Assembly (NCBI GenBank): GCA_020746995.1
Contig: JAGPXD010000004.1
Coordinates: 1,488,001-1,552,000, forward strand
DNA from: Plectosphaerella cucumerina
Lineage: Eukaryota > Ascomycota > Sordariomycetes > Glomerellales > Plectosphaerellaceae
Direction: 5' to 3'
DNA: 64,000 nucleotides
The notes under the pieces were generated by a model. That model ran no database searches and was not told the origin of the DNA. It was given only the letters and a program-made list of their open reading frames with translations. The stretch's first letter is position 1. Every line of letters begins with the position of its first letter. The position numbers and the translations under genes are program-made. Shown here in pieces: positions 36,186-46,000 of this stretch.

Positions 36186-38247
36186 ATGAAGAGCTCTCTT
36201 GCTATCCTGGCCCTGGCCAGCGTTGGCGAGGCCACCTTCAACGCATGTCTCCTCACCCACATCACTCCACATCAGCATCACTAACACATCCCAGTTCCGT
36301 GGAGCCAAGCCCTTCACCTGCCCCGACAACGTCGACAACTCGTGCGTTGAGAAGCAGAAGAACGGCTTCGACTTCAAGGACCTTTTCCCTGGAAAATTCA
36401 ACAAGTACAACGACTTTGACTTCAAGGGCTGGTCCTGCGAAGATAAGTTCAACAAGAGGATCATCAAGGGCGAGTGCGGCTCCACCAAGGAGGAGTCGCC
36501 CTCGTTCGGCCACTACGAGAACCCCTTCTCCGTCGACCACATCGACGTCACCCCCGAGGAGGACACCGACCTCGAGTTCCACTACGACATGCCCGACGGC
36601 AGCTCCTGCAAGACTCGCTCCAGCTGCTCCAGCCAGGGTACCACCGTCAAGAACAACCAGTGCGGCGGCGCCAAGAAGGTCACCATCGTCTACCCCCCTC
36701 GCCCCAACAAGAAGACCTGCAAGATCGACGTTGGCAAGATCGGCTTCGGCTGCGACAAGACCAAGTTCCCTCCCCCTCCTCCTGTCTACCCCCCTCCCTC
36801 GGTCCCCTCGCCCTCGACCCTGAGCACCGTCGTCGCCGTCCCCTCGACCTCGGCTCCTGCTCCTTCCGTCCCGGCCCCTTCGGAGCCCGTCTACTCCGAG
36901 CCCGTCTTCTCCCAGCCTCCCGTCCAGTCTGAGCCCCCCGTCGTCGTCGTTCCCTCGTCGTCGGCCCCGGCCTCGTCTGCTCCCGCTTCTTCGGCCCCCG
37001 CTTCCTCCGCTCCTGCCTCGTCCGCTCCTCCCCAGCAGGAGACCTCGCCCGCCGTCAGCAGCTCGGCCATCGAGTCCACCACCTCCGAGGCCATCCCCGT
37101 TCAGTCCGAGCCCGTCCAGTCCGAGCCCGTCTACTCGCAGCCCGGCTACTCCCAGCCTCCCCCTGCCGAGACTGAGCCCGTCGTCGAGGAGCCCTCTTCG
37201 TCTGCTCCTGCCCAGATCACCAGCTCCGCTGTCGAGTCCACCACCACCGGTGTCATCCCCGTCCAGTCCGAGCCCGTCTACTCGCAGCCCCCTGTCATCT
37301 CGGAGCCTCCCGTCGTCGAGACCACTGTCTTCCAGTCCACCTCGACCATCTTCACCACCTCCGTCACCACTGTCACTGACTGCGGCCCCGAGAAGCCCGA
37401 GTGCGGCGGCCAGGAGACCCCCGTCGTCGTCACCGTCACCGTTCCCCAGACCACCACCGTCTGCGACGTCACCTCGACCTTCACCCGCCCTGCTGTCCCC
37501 ACCACCGACAAGCCCGCTCTTCCCCAGACCACTGTCTACCCCGAGTCTCCTGAGACCCCCGAGACTCCTGAGGTTCCCGAGACCCCCGAGGAGCCCGAGA
37601 CTGAGCTTCCTTGCGACCCCGTTGTCCCCCGCTGCCTGATCACCTGGCTGCCTCTTGTCCCTGACTGCAAGGACAACACCGACGCCAAGTGCTTCTGCCC
37701 CAAGAAGGAGTTCATCGACAAGGTCTTCGAGTGCCTGTACGCCTACGGTGACAACGATGAGGTCGTCGACAAGGCCCTCAAGTTCGTCCAGGGTATCTGC
37801 GCCGACCACGTCAACGAGAACCCCGCCATCGTCACCGGCGGCGAGGTCATCACCAAGATCCTGACCCTGCCTCCCGCGACCGCCACCTCCGTCGCCTACA
37901 CCACCGTCACCCTTGACGCCACCCTGACCGTCCCCTGCGTCGAGAACGGTGTCACTCTCTCCGAGTCCCTGACCACCACCGTCGTCAAGTCCACCATCGA
38001 GGTCCCCAAGGTCGAGTTCGCCACCACCGCCTCCGACATCATCCCCGTTGTCCCCACCGCCATCCCCATCCAGGAGGGTGAGGGCAACAAGCCCACTCTC
38101 ATCGTCGCTCCCTCGTCGACCCCTGCCGGCACCGGTGGCATCGTCCCCGTCCCCACCTCCGGCCTCCCCGTCGCCGCTGGCGCTGGCAAGCTCTCTGCCG
38201 GCGTCGCCGCCGCTGTCGCTGTCATGGTCGCCATGGCCGCCTTCTAA
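36186..38247 (+). CDS. GPI-anchored, Ser/Pro-rich wall protein with CFEM-like domain
   Basis: Exon 1 (36186-36242) encodes a signal peptide, MKSSLAILALASVGEA. A 52-nt intron with a GC-AG border (36243-36294, CACTAAC branch) leads to exon 2 (36295-38247), for 669 residues. Residues 20-180 are a Cys-containing secreted domain (FRGAKPFTCPDNVDN, EFHYDMPDGSSCKTRSSC, QCGGAKKVTIVYPP). Residues about 180-440 are Pro/Ser/Thr/Glu-rich with repeated QSEPVYSQP and SSAPAS units, typical of heavily O-glycosylated stalks. Residues 459-521 contain seven Cys in a CFEM-like pattern (C-x6-C-x10-C-x7-C-x-C-x11-C...C), one fewer than the usual eight. The C-terminus ends with a Gly/Ala omega-site region and hydrophobic tail (GVAAAVAVMVAMAAF), typical of GPI addition. 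It is predicted to sit on the plasma membrane or wall. CFEM proteins can take part in haem uptake or host interaction; no such role is shown here. Confidence 0.9.
36243..36294 (+). other. GC-AG intron of the GPI-anchored protein gene
   Basis: The donor is TTCAAC|GCATGT and the acceptor CATCCCAG|TTC, with CACTAAC before it. A GT donor one codon later (GCAT|GTCTCC) would put exon 2 in a frame that stops early, so only the GC donor gives the long frame and joins the signal peptide to FRGAKPFTC. Confidence 0.72.
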
Positions 38248-39210
38248 GCAGCCTGACCTCCATTGGTCTTCCCTCCCAATCATAGCGGAGGAACTGTACA
38301 ATTATCACAGCAGCATGCGGCATCAGGCCGCTCAGTAATCATCTGCATGACGCATTTCAGCGCACTCTCAAAGTTCTCTGGACGGCCCATGTGATGATCA
38401 CCGAACTCTCCAACACACAAACTAATACCATTCTTACGATCCTTACGAAACGAACCTTTTTGCATAAAGCGGCGGTTTTTAGTCTCGATGGAAAGAGACG
38501 ACAGGAAGAAAAACAAGAGGGGGGACTGGCGCCATCCTCCCCGGGGGCACTTCACTTCAGAGTTTTGTGACCGAGGTGGCAATGCGCACTGGAAGCATGG
38601 TGAGAGGAGGCACACGATACCCTGGATGGTTAGAGTCCTAATAGTAATACGCGGAAGACGCATTTGCCCACTTGGTTCCCCTTGGTGACTTGATGTCTTG
38701 TGTTCGAAAGTGCATTAGATTGAGCAACATGGCAGACAGGGCATGGCCTTCCCATGAAGCATCTAAATTTCCATGTGACTTGTTTCGGACTGCTTGAAAT
38801 CCGCAGCCTGGTTCATCATCTCAGCCTCGCGAGCCCCTTTCCAACCAGGGTCTTGCTTTGGGGGCAGTCAAAGTCATGGTGGGATTCCAGATGGTTCCCA
38901 CACATCATCAAGACCCTCACATGCACTTTTATTGTCAACACGTGAGCCATCATGAATGTCCCAGATGCTGAAAATCATTTCAAATTCTCCGACTCGCTGG
39001 TGGCTCTTCTCTCTCTCCTGACATATCAAATACCCTTGTGACAACTCCATTCTCCACAATCAACTCCTGCCTCAATGTTCGAATGTACCCATGCCGAGAT
39101 GTGTCCCTCCTCAACGCTGATCATGCCTCAACGGTCCCAAAAGTAAAGCAATGCCCGCTACCATGTGGTAGACGCTCTCTGATGCCGTCGACGGCAGTGT
39201 GGACCGCCCT
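38248..39210. other. intergenic region after the GPI-anchored gene
   Basis: 3' flank of the wall-protein gene and 3' flank of the minus-strand Cys/His mini-protein. No supported gene. Confidence 0.6.
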
Positions 39211-39465
39211 TTAGGCTGTAGTGCAGGAGCCACACTTGGAATGGGTGCACTTCTCGCCCATGGAAGTGGTACACATGGTCCTGCCGGGTGTGACGTAGTA
39301 ACTGGCATTGCATTTACAGCAGTTGTACTTTTTCTTGCCGGTGGTGCTCTCTTCTGTTTCCAGGCAGCGGGTGCACTTGTTGTGCTTGCAGGGGGCGTTG
39401 GTGCCCTGGCAGGCCGTGTTGGAGTCTTTGTTGCCGAAGTGGCACTCGTGGCAGTACCAGGTCAT
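39211..39465 (-). CDS. Cys/His-rich mini-protein A (paralogue of the gene at 40165)
   Basis: A single-exon 84-residue protein starting MTWYCHECHFGNKD. It has 16 Cys and 3 His and two similar halves. The first half has WYCHEC followed by C-x6-C-x-H-x2-C-x2-C (ACQGTNAPCKHNKCTRC); the second has YNCCKCNASY followed by C-x7-C-x-H-x2-C-x2-C (MCTTSMGEKCTHSKCGSC). The regular ligand spacing suggests zinc-binding modules, so it is unlikely to be a secreted disulphide peptide; there is no signal peptide. An in-frame upstream extension from 39621 is Pro/Ser-rich and probably 5' UTR. I do not recognise a named family. The gene shares a promoter region with its divergent paralogue 699 bases away. Confidence 0.78.
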   Translation of the reverse strand: MTWYCHECHFGNKDSNTACQGTNAPCKHNKCTRCLETEESTTGKKKYNCCKCNASYYVTPGRTMCTTSMGEKCTHSKCGSCTTA

Positions 39466-40164
39466 CTTGAGGAAGTCGTGGGGGTGAGGCTTTGGTCTTG
39501 GAGACAAGTGGTTTGCGGTGATGGTTGGCGGTGACGGTGGTGTTTGAGACTTGGGTGAATGGTTCGAGGTTGATGGTGGTTTGTTTGGTGAAGGGCTGGA
39601 ATCTGCTGACAGCCCAGTCAATGCCTCGCATTATGTACCTTCCAAGCAGGGTCGATGGATCATTCGGAGGCGCTTTCCTGGCTCAGTGGTTTGAAGCCAT
39701 CTGAGTTCCTGCCCTTGTCATTGCCAAGCCCTTGATCACGCAGGTGCGAGTGAGCTACGGAAGCTGTTGCCGGCGGAACAGGCGGCGCCCAGGGCAGAGT
39801 CAGTGCTACATGGCGTCCAGGCGCGTGGTTCTGGGCCGTGGTGTCTCGGGTTCGGCATCGCAGTGTGAGCATATCACAGCCAGAAAGCTGACACACTCGT
39901 CCAACCTCGTCTCTGAGCCACCGTCACGACTTCGCTTCCCCTGAAGGTGAATACACTAGAGGCTCTATTGATACGAATAGAGTCAGAATACCTACCGATA
40001 GAGTATATAAAGGGGGATCAGGGCCAGGGGGCTTCTCTTCTCCGCCGATCCCCAGGAACCCAAACACCACAAAACAACACAAAACTCCAGAAACTCACAC
40101 AACTCCAAACCGCGACCACTGTCCATCACGAACCCATCTCGATACAGCTTGATCAACTGCCACC
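39466..40164. other. bidirectional promoter region of the mini-protein pair
   Basis: 699 bases separate the two divergent start codons. The plus-strand side has a clear TATA box at 40004 and a leader with A/C-rich sequence. No equally clear TATA is seen on the minus side. Confidence 0.6.
40004..40010 (+). promoter_or_regulatory. TATA box of mini-protein B gene
   Basis: TATATAA followed by an AGGGGGATCAGGG run and a CTTCTCTTCTCC pyrimidine block, about 155 bases before the start codon at 40165. The leader is rich in AAACACCACAAAACAAC-type sequence. Confidence 0.65.
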
Positions 40165-40473
40165 ATGTCGGGGTTCCCACCAGAGCACGAGGAACTCTCC
40201 CTGTGGGCATGCTGCCAGCAAGGATGCAACGGCATCATGGATAGCAGCCACAGGCGATGCGACCATCCCCGCCGGCCATGCTCACACGCCAAGTGTTCCG
40301 AATGCGTGCAAAAGCCGCCGAAAAAGGGGGAAGAGCATGGCAGCTGGAAGTGCTGCCAATGCATCGCCAAGTACGCCGACATGGAAGGAAACCGCAGATG
40401 CACCAATCCCTACGGCCTCGAATGCGGGCATCACCTCTGCCACATGTGTTATCGACAGTACACCAGGTACTAG
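40165..40473 (+). CDS. Cys/His-rich mini-protein B (paralogue of the gene at 39211)
   Basis: A single-exon 102-residue protein starting MSGFPPEHEELSLWACC, with an ACCATG start context. It has the same two-module layout as mini-protein A. RCDHPRRPCSHAKCSEC has C-x6-C-x-H-x2-C-x2-C, and RCTNPYGLECGHHLCHMC has C-x7-C-x-H-x2-C-x2-C, both identical in spacing to A. WKCCQCIAKY aligns with YNCCKCNASY. Outside these positions the two proteins are very different, which implies an old duplication with ligand-only conservation. No signal peptide or membrane segment. A role in nucleic-acid or protein binding through zinc is a guess. The TATA box at 40004 suggests regulated or strong expression. Confidence 0.8.
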   Translation: MSGFPPEHEELSLWACCQQGCNGIMDSSHRRCDHPRRPCSHAKCSECVQKPPKKGEEHGSWKCCQCIAKYADMEGNRRCTNPYGLECGHHLCHMCYRQYTRY

Positions 40474-40646
40474 AGTTGGATACGAACGTTGGGGAAAAGG
40501 GGGTAAGCTCTTTGTTTGGAGTCATACTCAGTATAGCCCAGAAACGCACAGCGAACGACTTTGATTCATAGTAAATCTACACTGTAAAAAGCTCGTAATC
40601 TCCGTGACGAACACACCTCAAGTACAGTCTTCCGCATGGGGCCCCC

Positions 40647-42520
40647 TTAAGGCATCAGCCTCTTGGGCGTGCGGGGGTAGTAGCTCGCCAGGTGGACCGA
40701 CGGCAGGTTCAGGTACCACGCGACGACACGGTCGAGACCGATGCCGCCGCCGGCGTGGGGCGGGCAGCCCGCCTCCCTGAAGACGGAGACATACTGCTTG
40801 ATGCCCTGCGACTCGGGGTCGACGCCCTTCTTCTTGATGCGGGCAACGAGCGTGTCGGGGTCGTGGATACGCTGGCCACCGCCTGAGAGAGGTCAGCTTG
40901 GCTCTAACTTTAAAACGGGCAGATGCAACTTACTCAGAATCTCCTGGCCGCGCATGAAAAAGTCGTAGGCGTTGGTGACCTTTGGGTTCTCGGGGTCCTC
41001 GAGGGCGTAGAAGGGACGCGCGGTCTCGGGGAACTTGTCGAGGATGTAGAAGTCGGTGTTGTACTTCTTGCGGATCAGGGCGCCGAGGGCCTTCTCCTGC
41101 GGCGTCGACATGTCCTCGTCGTCAGACACGTTGCGGTACTCCTCGGGGCCCTCCTCGCGGAGGAGCTTCTGGCCCTCAGCAAAGGTCAGGCGGACGGTCT
41201 TCTCGCCCTCCTTGGGGAGCAGGAAGTCCTCGGACGGGTACACGGCGCGCACCGCCTCGATGTGCTCGGCGCAACGCTCCTTGAGGCCGCGGAAGATGTA
41301 CAGCAGGACACCCTCGAGGATGTCCATGGCCTCGTGGTAGGCGTCCTTTTGCGTGCCAATCTCCATCTCCAGATCGAGTCCGGTGAACTATCGTATCGTT
41401 AGTTGTCGCATCAGAAAGGGTGTCATAGGGGACGACGCACCTCGGTCAAGTGCCTGGGGGTGTTGCTGTTCTCGGCGCGGAAGACGGGGCCAATGGAGTA
41501 GACGCGCTCGAAACCGGCGGCAATCTCAAACTGCTTGTAGAATTGGGGCGACTGAGCCAGGTAGGCCGTCTTCTCAAAGTAGGGCATGCCGAAGACGTTG
41601 CCGCCACCTTCGGAGGCGGCGCCGATCAGGCACGGGGGCTCGAACTGGGTGAAGCCGCGCTCCTCGAGGTACTCGGCGAAGAGCTTGCGGACGGCCTTGC
41701 GGCAGTAGGCGATGGCCTGCTGGGCGGGGGCGCGCTTGTGAAGGACGACGTTGGCCAGGTGCGTGGCCAGCGAGGCGCCGGGGACGGTGTTGATGTTGAC
41801 GTTCTCGACGCCCTGCTGGACCTCCTCGACGGCGGCATCGGCGGTCTTGGCGGGCTCGTCGTCCTCGAAGCTCGTGATGGGGCGGTTGGACGTGGCCAGG
41901 CTCATGCCCAGCTCGCGCGGGGCGGCGGCGACGAGGTAGAGCTTGGTGATGTGCAGCTCAAAGTCGCTGACCCTGCAGCTCTTGACGGGCTCGAGGGGCT
42001 TCTGGACCGTGGCCTCGATGAGCACGTACGACTCGGGCGACACGCTGCCGATCCACTTGACCATGGGCCGCGAGACGGGCTTGCCCTCGCCGCTGGCGGC
42101 GATGACGCCCTGCACCGTCCAGCCGCGGTTGGCGCGGAACTCGATGAAGCACATCTTGACGCCCTGCATGCGCGTCCTCTGCACCCAGCCGGCGACCTGG
42201 ATGCTCTTGCCGACGTGCTCCTCGGAGATGTCGGAGAGCTTCACCACGGGGGCAGCCAGGGCGGTCGACGGCGTGATAGGGCCGTAGTTGTCCTTGGCCA
42301 GGTCCTCGCCGGCATCGCCGCCCGCCGCCTTCTTAGCGGCCTCGGCGGCCTCGCGCTCGGCAGCCTTGCGAGCCTTCTCGGCTTCCTTCTTCGCCTTGGC
42401 CTCGGCCTTCTTCGCGCCCTTCTTGGACACCTTCTCTCCCTCGGCGCCCTCGCCCTCAGCCGTGGCGGGGGTGGCGGCAGGGGGAGCCTGGGGGGCGGGC
42501 TCGGCAGGTGCGTCGGCCAT
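40647..42520 (-). CDS. dps1: cytosolic aspartyl-tRNA synthetase
   Basis: Three exons (41441-42520, 40934-41387, 40647-40882) encode 589 residues, with introns of 53 nt (GTGCGT, ACTAAC branch) and 51 nt (GTAAGT...CTCAG). A Lys/Ala/Glu-rich, probably helical extension (about residues 30-75) is typical of eukaryotic cytosolic forms and aids tRNA binding. An OB-fold anticodon-binding domain follows (about 95-200; SIQVAGWVQRTRMQG). The class II catalytic core has motif 2 (FRAENSNTPRHLTEF from residue 347) and motif 3 (GGGIGLDRVV from 556, with Asp instead of the more usual Glu). The C-terminal PRTPKRLMP matches yeast Dps1. It charges tRNA-Asp. It is tail-to-head with kog1 on the same strand. Confidence 0.96.
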
Positions 42521-43062
42521 GTTTGCTTTGTATCGGTGGCGGATGTTTCGGTGATGATTCGAAGGTCGGTACGGGTGCAATTGACCGTGGTTTTAACGCA
42601 GGATGGCCGGATGACTCTTGAGCCTCGATTTTCGGTGTGACCACAAATTCGATGGCGGGGTGACTGACAACGGAACCCCTCCACCACTGACGAACTTCCC
42701 CGCCGAGCTGTGCTTGCCGTGTGGGGACCGTTCTTATCGTTATCGCCGTTCGCCCTTATCGATAAAGCTGTAAGTCAACCCCTCGGCCTCAGAGACTCTC
42801 ACTTCCAAGGAGGGAGAGAGACGGCGTGTCTACAACTCGACATGATTGCATTACAGACTTTAGAAATACAAACGGAGATTCTTCCGTAACGCCCCAAAAG
42901 TGTCCCTACTCAAATGCGGAAAGACCAAAAACGCCGGCCATTCTTCACCCGCCTTGGTATATGCAGTTGCCCAGGAGGCAAATCAGAAAGCATCATGGCA
43001 AACGATGGCAGAAAAGCAAAAATCACCAGTGTCTCCAAGCAATTCTCTTCGGGAAGCGGTCG
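42521..43062. other. intergenic region between kog1 and dps1
   Basis: Promoter of the synthetase gene and 3' flank of kog1. A CTTATCGTTATCGCCGTTCG patch with repeated TTATCG lies at about 42732-42766. No supported gene. Confidence 0.6.
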
Positions 43063-46000
43063 CTAATGATGGAGCGACAGGGCAGGGTCGGACTGTTCGC
43101 ACGTGAAGAGGTTGACGTGGAAGTCGCCCCGGGCGGCACAGGCCAGGATGGGCTTGTGCGGGTGGAAGGTTGTGGCCGAGATGGGCGCGCCTCGGTTCTG
43201 TTGGAGGAAGCTCGAGTAGGGCTCTAGCTCGGACAGTCGGTGTCCGTCAAAGTTGAACACCTGCACCCGGCGATTCGAGGTGCCGCTGCGAAGACTGTCA
43301 GCAGGAAATACAAAAAGGGGGAGCTGGTGCTAGACTTACACTGCAAAAACGGGCAGGTGCTCGTGGGTGCTCGCCGTGCGCAAGGTGTCCCTTGGATCCT
43401 TGGCGGTATGGAACGTACGCAGCGGCTTGTCCATGCGAATGTCCCACAGCTTCACCTTGCCATTGCGGCTTGCGCTCAGGAGCTCCCTCTGGCCGCCACG
43501 CTGCATCTGAACGGCCTTGATCCACTGCCTGTCGGTGTCATCCTTCCACTTCCTGACCATGGAGTCTTGGTACCGGAGTCGGATGTCGAAGACCCGCACC
43601 GCGCCGTCGCCGAAACCGGCCACCACCGTGTTGCCCGTCATTTGGTCCGAGGTCAGCGAGGTGACACACGATCCGGAGCGTGCCGGAATGTCCATCACGC
43701 ACGTTTCGGACGATGCCGACCAGACCCGAATAACACGAACGTCGCCCGCCACCAAAACCCTACCAGTGGCTTGTTGCCAGTCGAACACCATACCCGAGTT
43801 GACGGTGCTGGGCACCATGTGGGTAAGCGCCCTCCACGAGGACGCCAGCTGAATCTTCTCCTCCGACTCATATTGTCGGTAGATCCTGATCACGCCGTCT
43901 GACGAGCCCGTCATGAGGAGGGCCTGGTCCTCCTCGTTGATGAACTTGATGTCACTGATCCGGGAGCCCTCGGGATTGCCGTTGGAGAAACGGGTCAGTC
44001 TCGCCTGTCGATTCCAGTCCCAAACATGCACCGTGTTGCCGTTATCCGCCACGGCGAGATGGTCCTCGAATTGATGGAACGTCAGCTTGTTGGGCTGAGC
44101 ACCGTTGTTGATGAAACGGAACTGGTTGTCCCACTTGTGTGTGCCCGCGTGCTGCTTCTGCGGCTGTGTGTCCTGCAGAATGGTCTCGTTCCGGGATCTT
44201 CTCCACAGACGCTCGTTGTACTCGACACTACCGGGCTCATCTGACTCTGTGGGCTTCATTTGTGGCTCGCGGAACAGTTCGATTGACCAGTCCAGGAACT
44301 TGCTCTGGAGGGGAAGCGTTGGCGGCTTCTTGAGAGAACGGCGCTCGAAGTCCCCTGACACAGGCTCGAATGCCGAGTGGTACTTGGTGTGGATGCTAGA
44401 CGGGTCGTTGGTTTCCGGAGGCGCAGCCGCCAGCTCCGGGCCCTTGAGCCTCTGTGAGCCCTGCTTGGACAGCGCGGGCGACGATGGCGAGTTTCTGTAG
44501 AAGCCTGGTTCATCGGGCCTCTCACCACCGCCCCACATCCCTGTGAAGAGATAGCTGGCAGTCCTGCGGAGCAGGCCCGGCGACGGCAGTGGTGCATTCG
44601 AGGATGTCTGAGCCATCAGGCCATTCTGGCGCTGGCTCGGTGTGTGGTGGTGCTTAGACATGGTCCGCCGAGCCTTCTTCCGAATGTCGTCCATGTAACT
44701 CTGAGCGTGCTCCCCGATGGGGGACGAGAGCAGGGCGGTGTGCACGTAGTCGACGATGGTGGTAGCATCGTGCTGGACTTCGGGATGAGGGTCGACGTTG
44801 AGCATCAGGGCATGCTTCCAGCAGGCAGCAAATACCGTATTGTGCGCGAAGCCGTGCTCGGTGGGCTTGATCGAGCCATCCGCATTGCGATGCTCCTCAC
44901 GGGCATAGTGCAGACCCATCTTATATTCCGAGCCATCCTCGTTAGGCGGGAACATAAGATATTCGCGCTCTTCCTGTAGCTGCTCAAAGGCGGCAACAAG
45001 GAACTTGCTTTCGAAGCGCACAACAAAGTGCGACAGGAAGACAAGGAACTCACGGCGAACCATAGGGCTCCCGTCGTTGGCCATGTCAAGGAGTGTCCAA
45101 GCAATGGACTCCTCGATGCGGGCAACCTCATCGGTCAGGTCGATGATGCCGATAAATGTGGTCATGGCATGGAGCATGGCCGCCCGCACCTCGCACGACG
45201 GGTCCTTGGAGAGGTAGGAGAGCTTGCTGGGGGCATTCTCCCGGATGCCGCGCCATTTGGCCTCGGGCAAGTCCTGCCACAGTTGGCTCAGACACAGGCA
45301 CGCCCAGTGCCGCAGAAGAGCATTGTCCTGGTGCTGCAGGTGCGTCAGGCAGTATGTCATGATGTCGGTCTGGTTGCAGACCTGCTGGCCGGGCTTGTAA
45401 CCGCGGCACAGCATAGCCAGAATGAAGGCGCACATTGCCTTGTGCTCGGCATTGTTGCTGCCGGTGACAGGGAGGCCCTCAGAGGGCTTGAGGATGGCCG
45501 AAAAGTAGTTGTAGCCGTTATCCTTGATCAGGTCCTGCTGGCAGGAGATGTCGACAGCGAGGATCCTGGTCCAGATGAAGACCATGACGGGTCTCAGCTC
45601 TGCAGCTGTGGACTGGAGCAGCTTCAACACATAAGGGAAGATTCCAATACTGAGAGCGAGCTGGACCGACCAAGGACCCAGGTCGAGGAAGGAGCCGAGC
45701 AGGATCAAGGCCCTCACGCGGTGCTGCTGGCTAAGCAGCACCTGGAGGACGACGGGGAGCTGCTCTGGAGGCTTCTTGGAAAGAGCGTCACCTCGTTGCA
45801 GGTACACCTCGAAGGCGGTCAACTGCTCGGTGAAGAAGGTCGACGGCTGGTACTCATACTCGATGCCCTCGATCTCCTTCTTCTCGAGCATGGGGAGCTG
45901 AGCCAGCGCCATGTCGACGGCCAGATCCCAGCTCTCCCACAACGGGTGCTGCCGGGTGTCTGGAAGCTCTGGGAACGACTGGGGGTGACAGCCGTAGACG

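Noticed and set aside
36262..38301. 679-residue antisense open frame opposite the GPI-anchored protein gene
   Set aside because: Gly/Asp-rich composition is the expected mirror of a Ser/Pro/Val-rich, codon-biased gene; there is no start, domain or splice evidence.
41450..42640. 396-residue plus-strand open frame opposite the aspartyl-tRNA synthetase gene
   Set aside because: Mirror frame of a Lys/Ala-rich, codon-biased gene.
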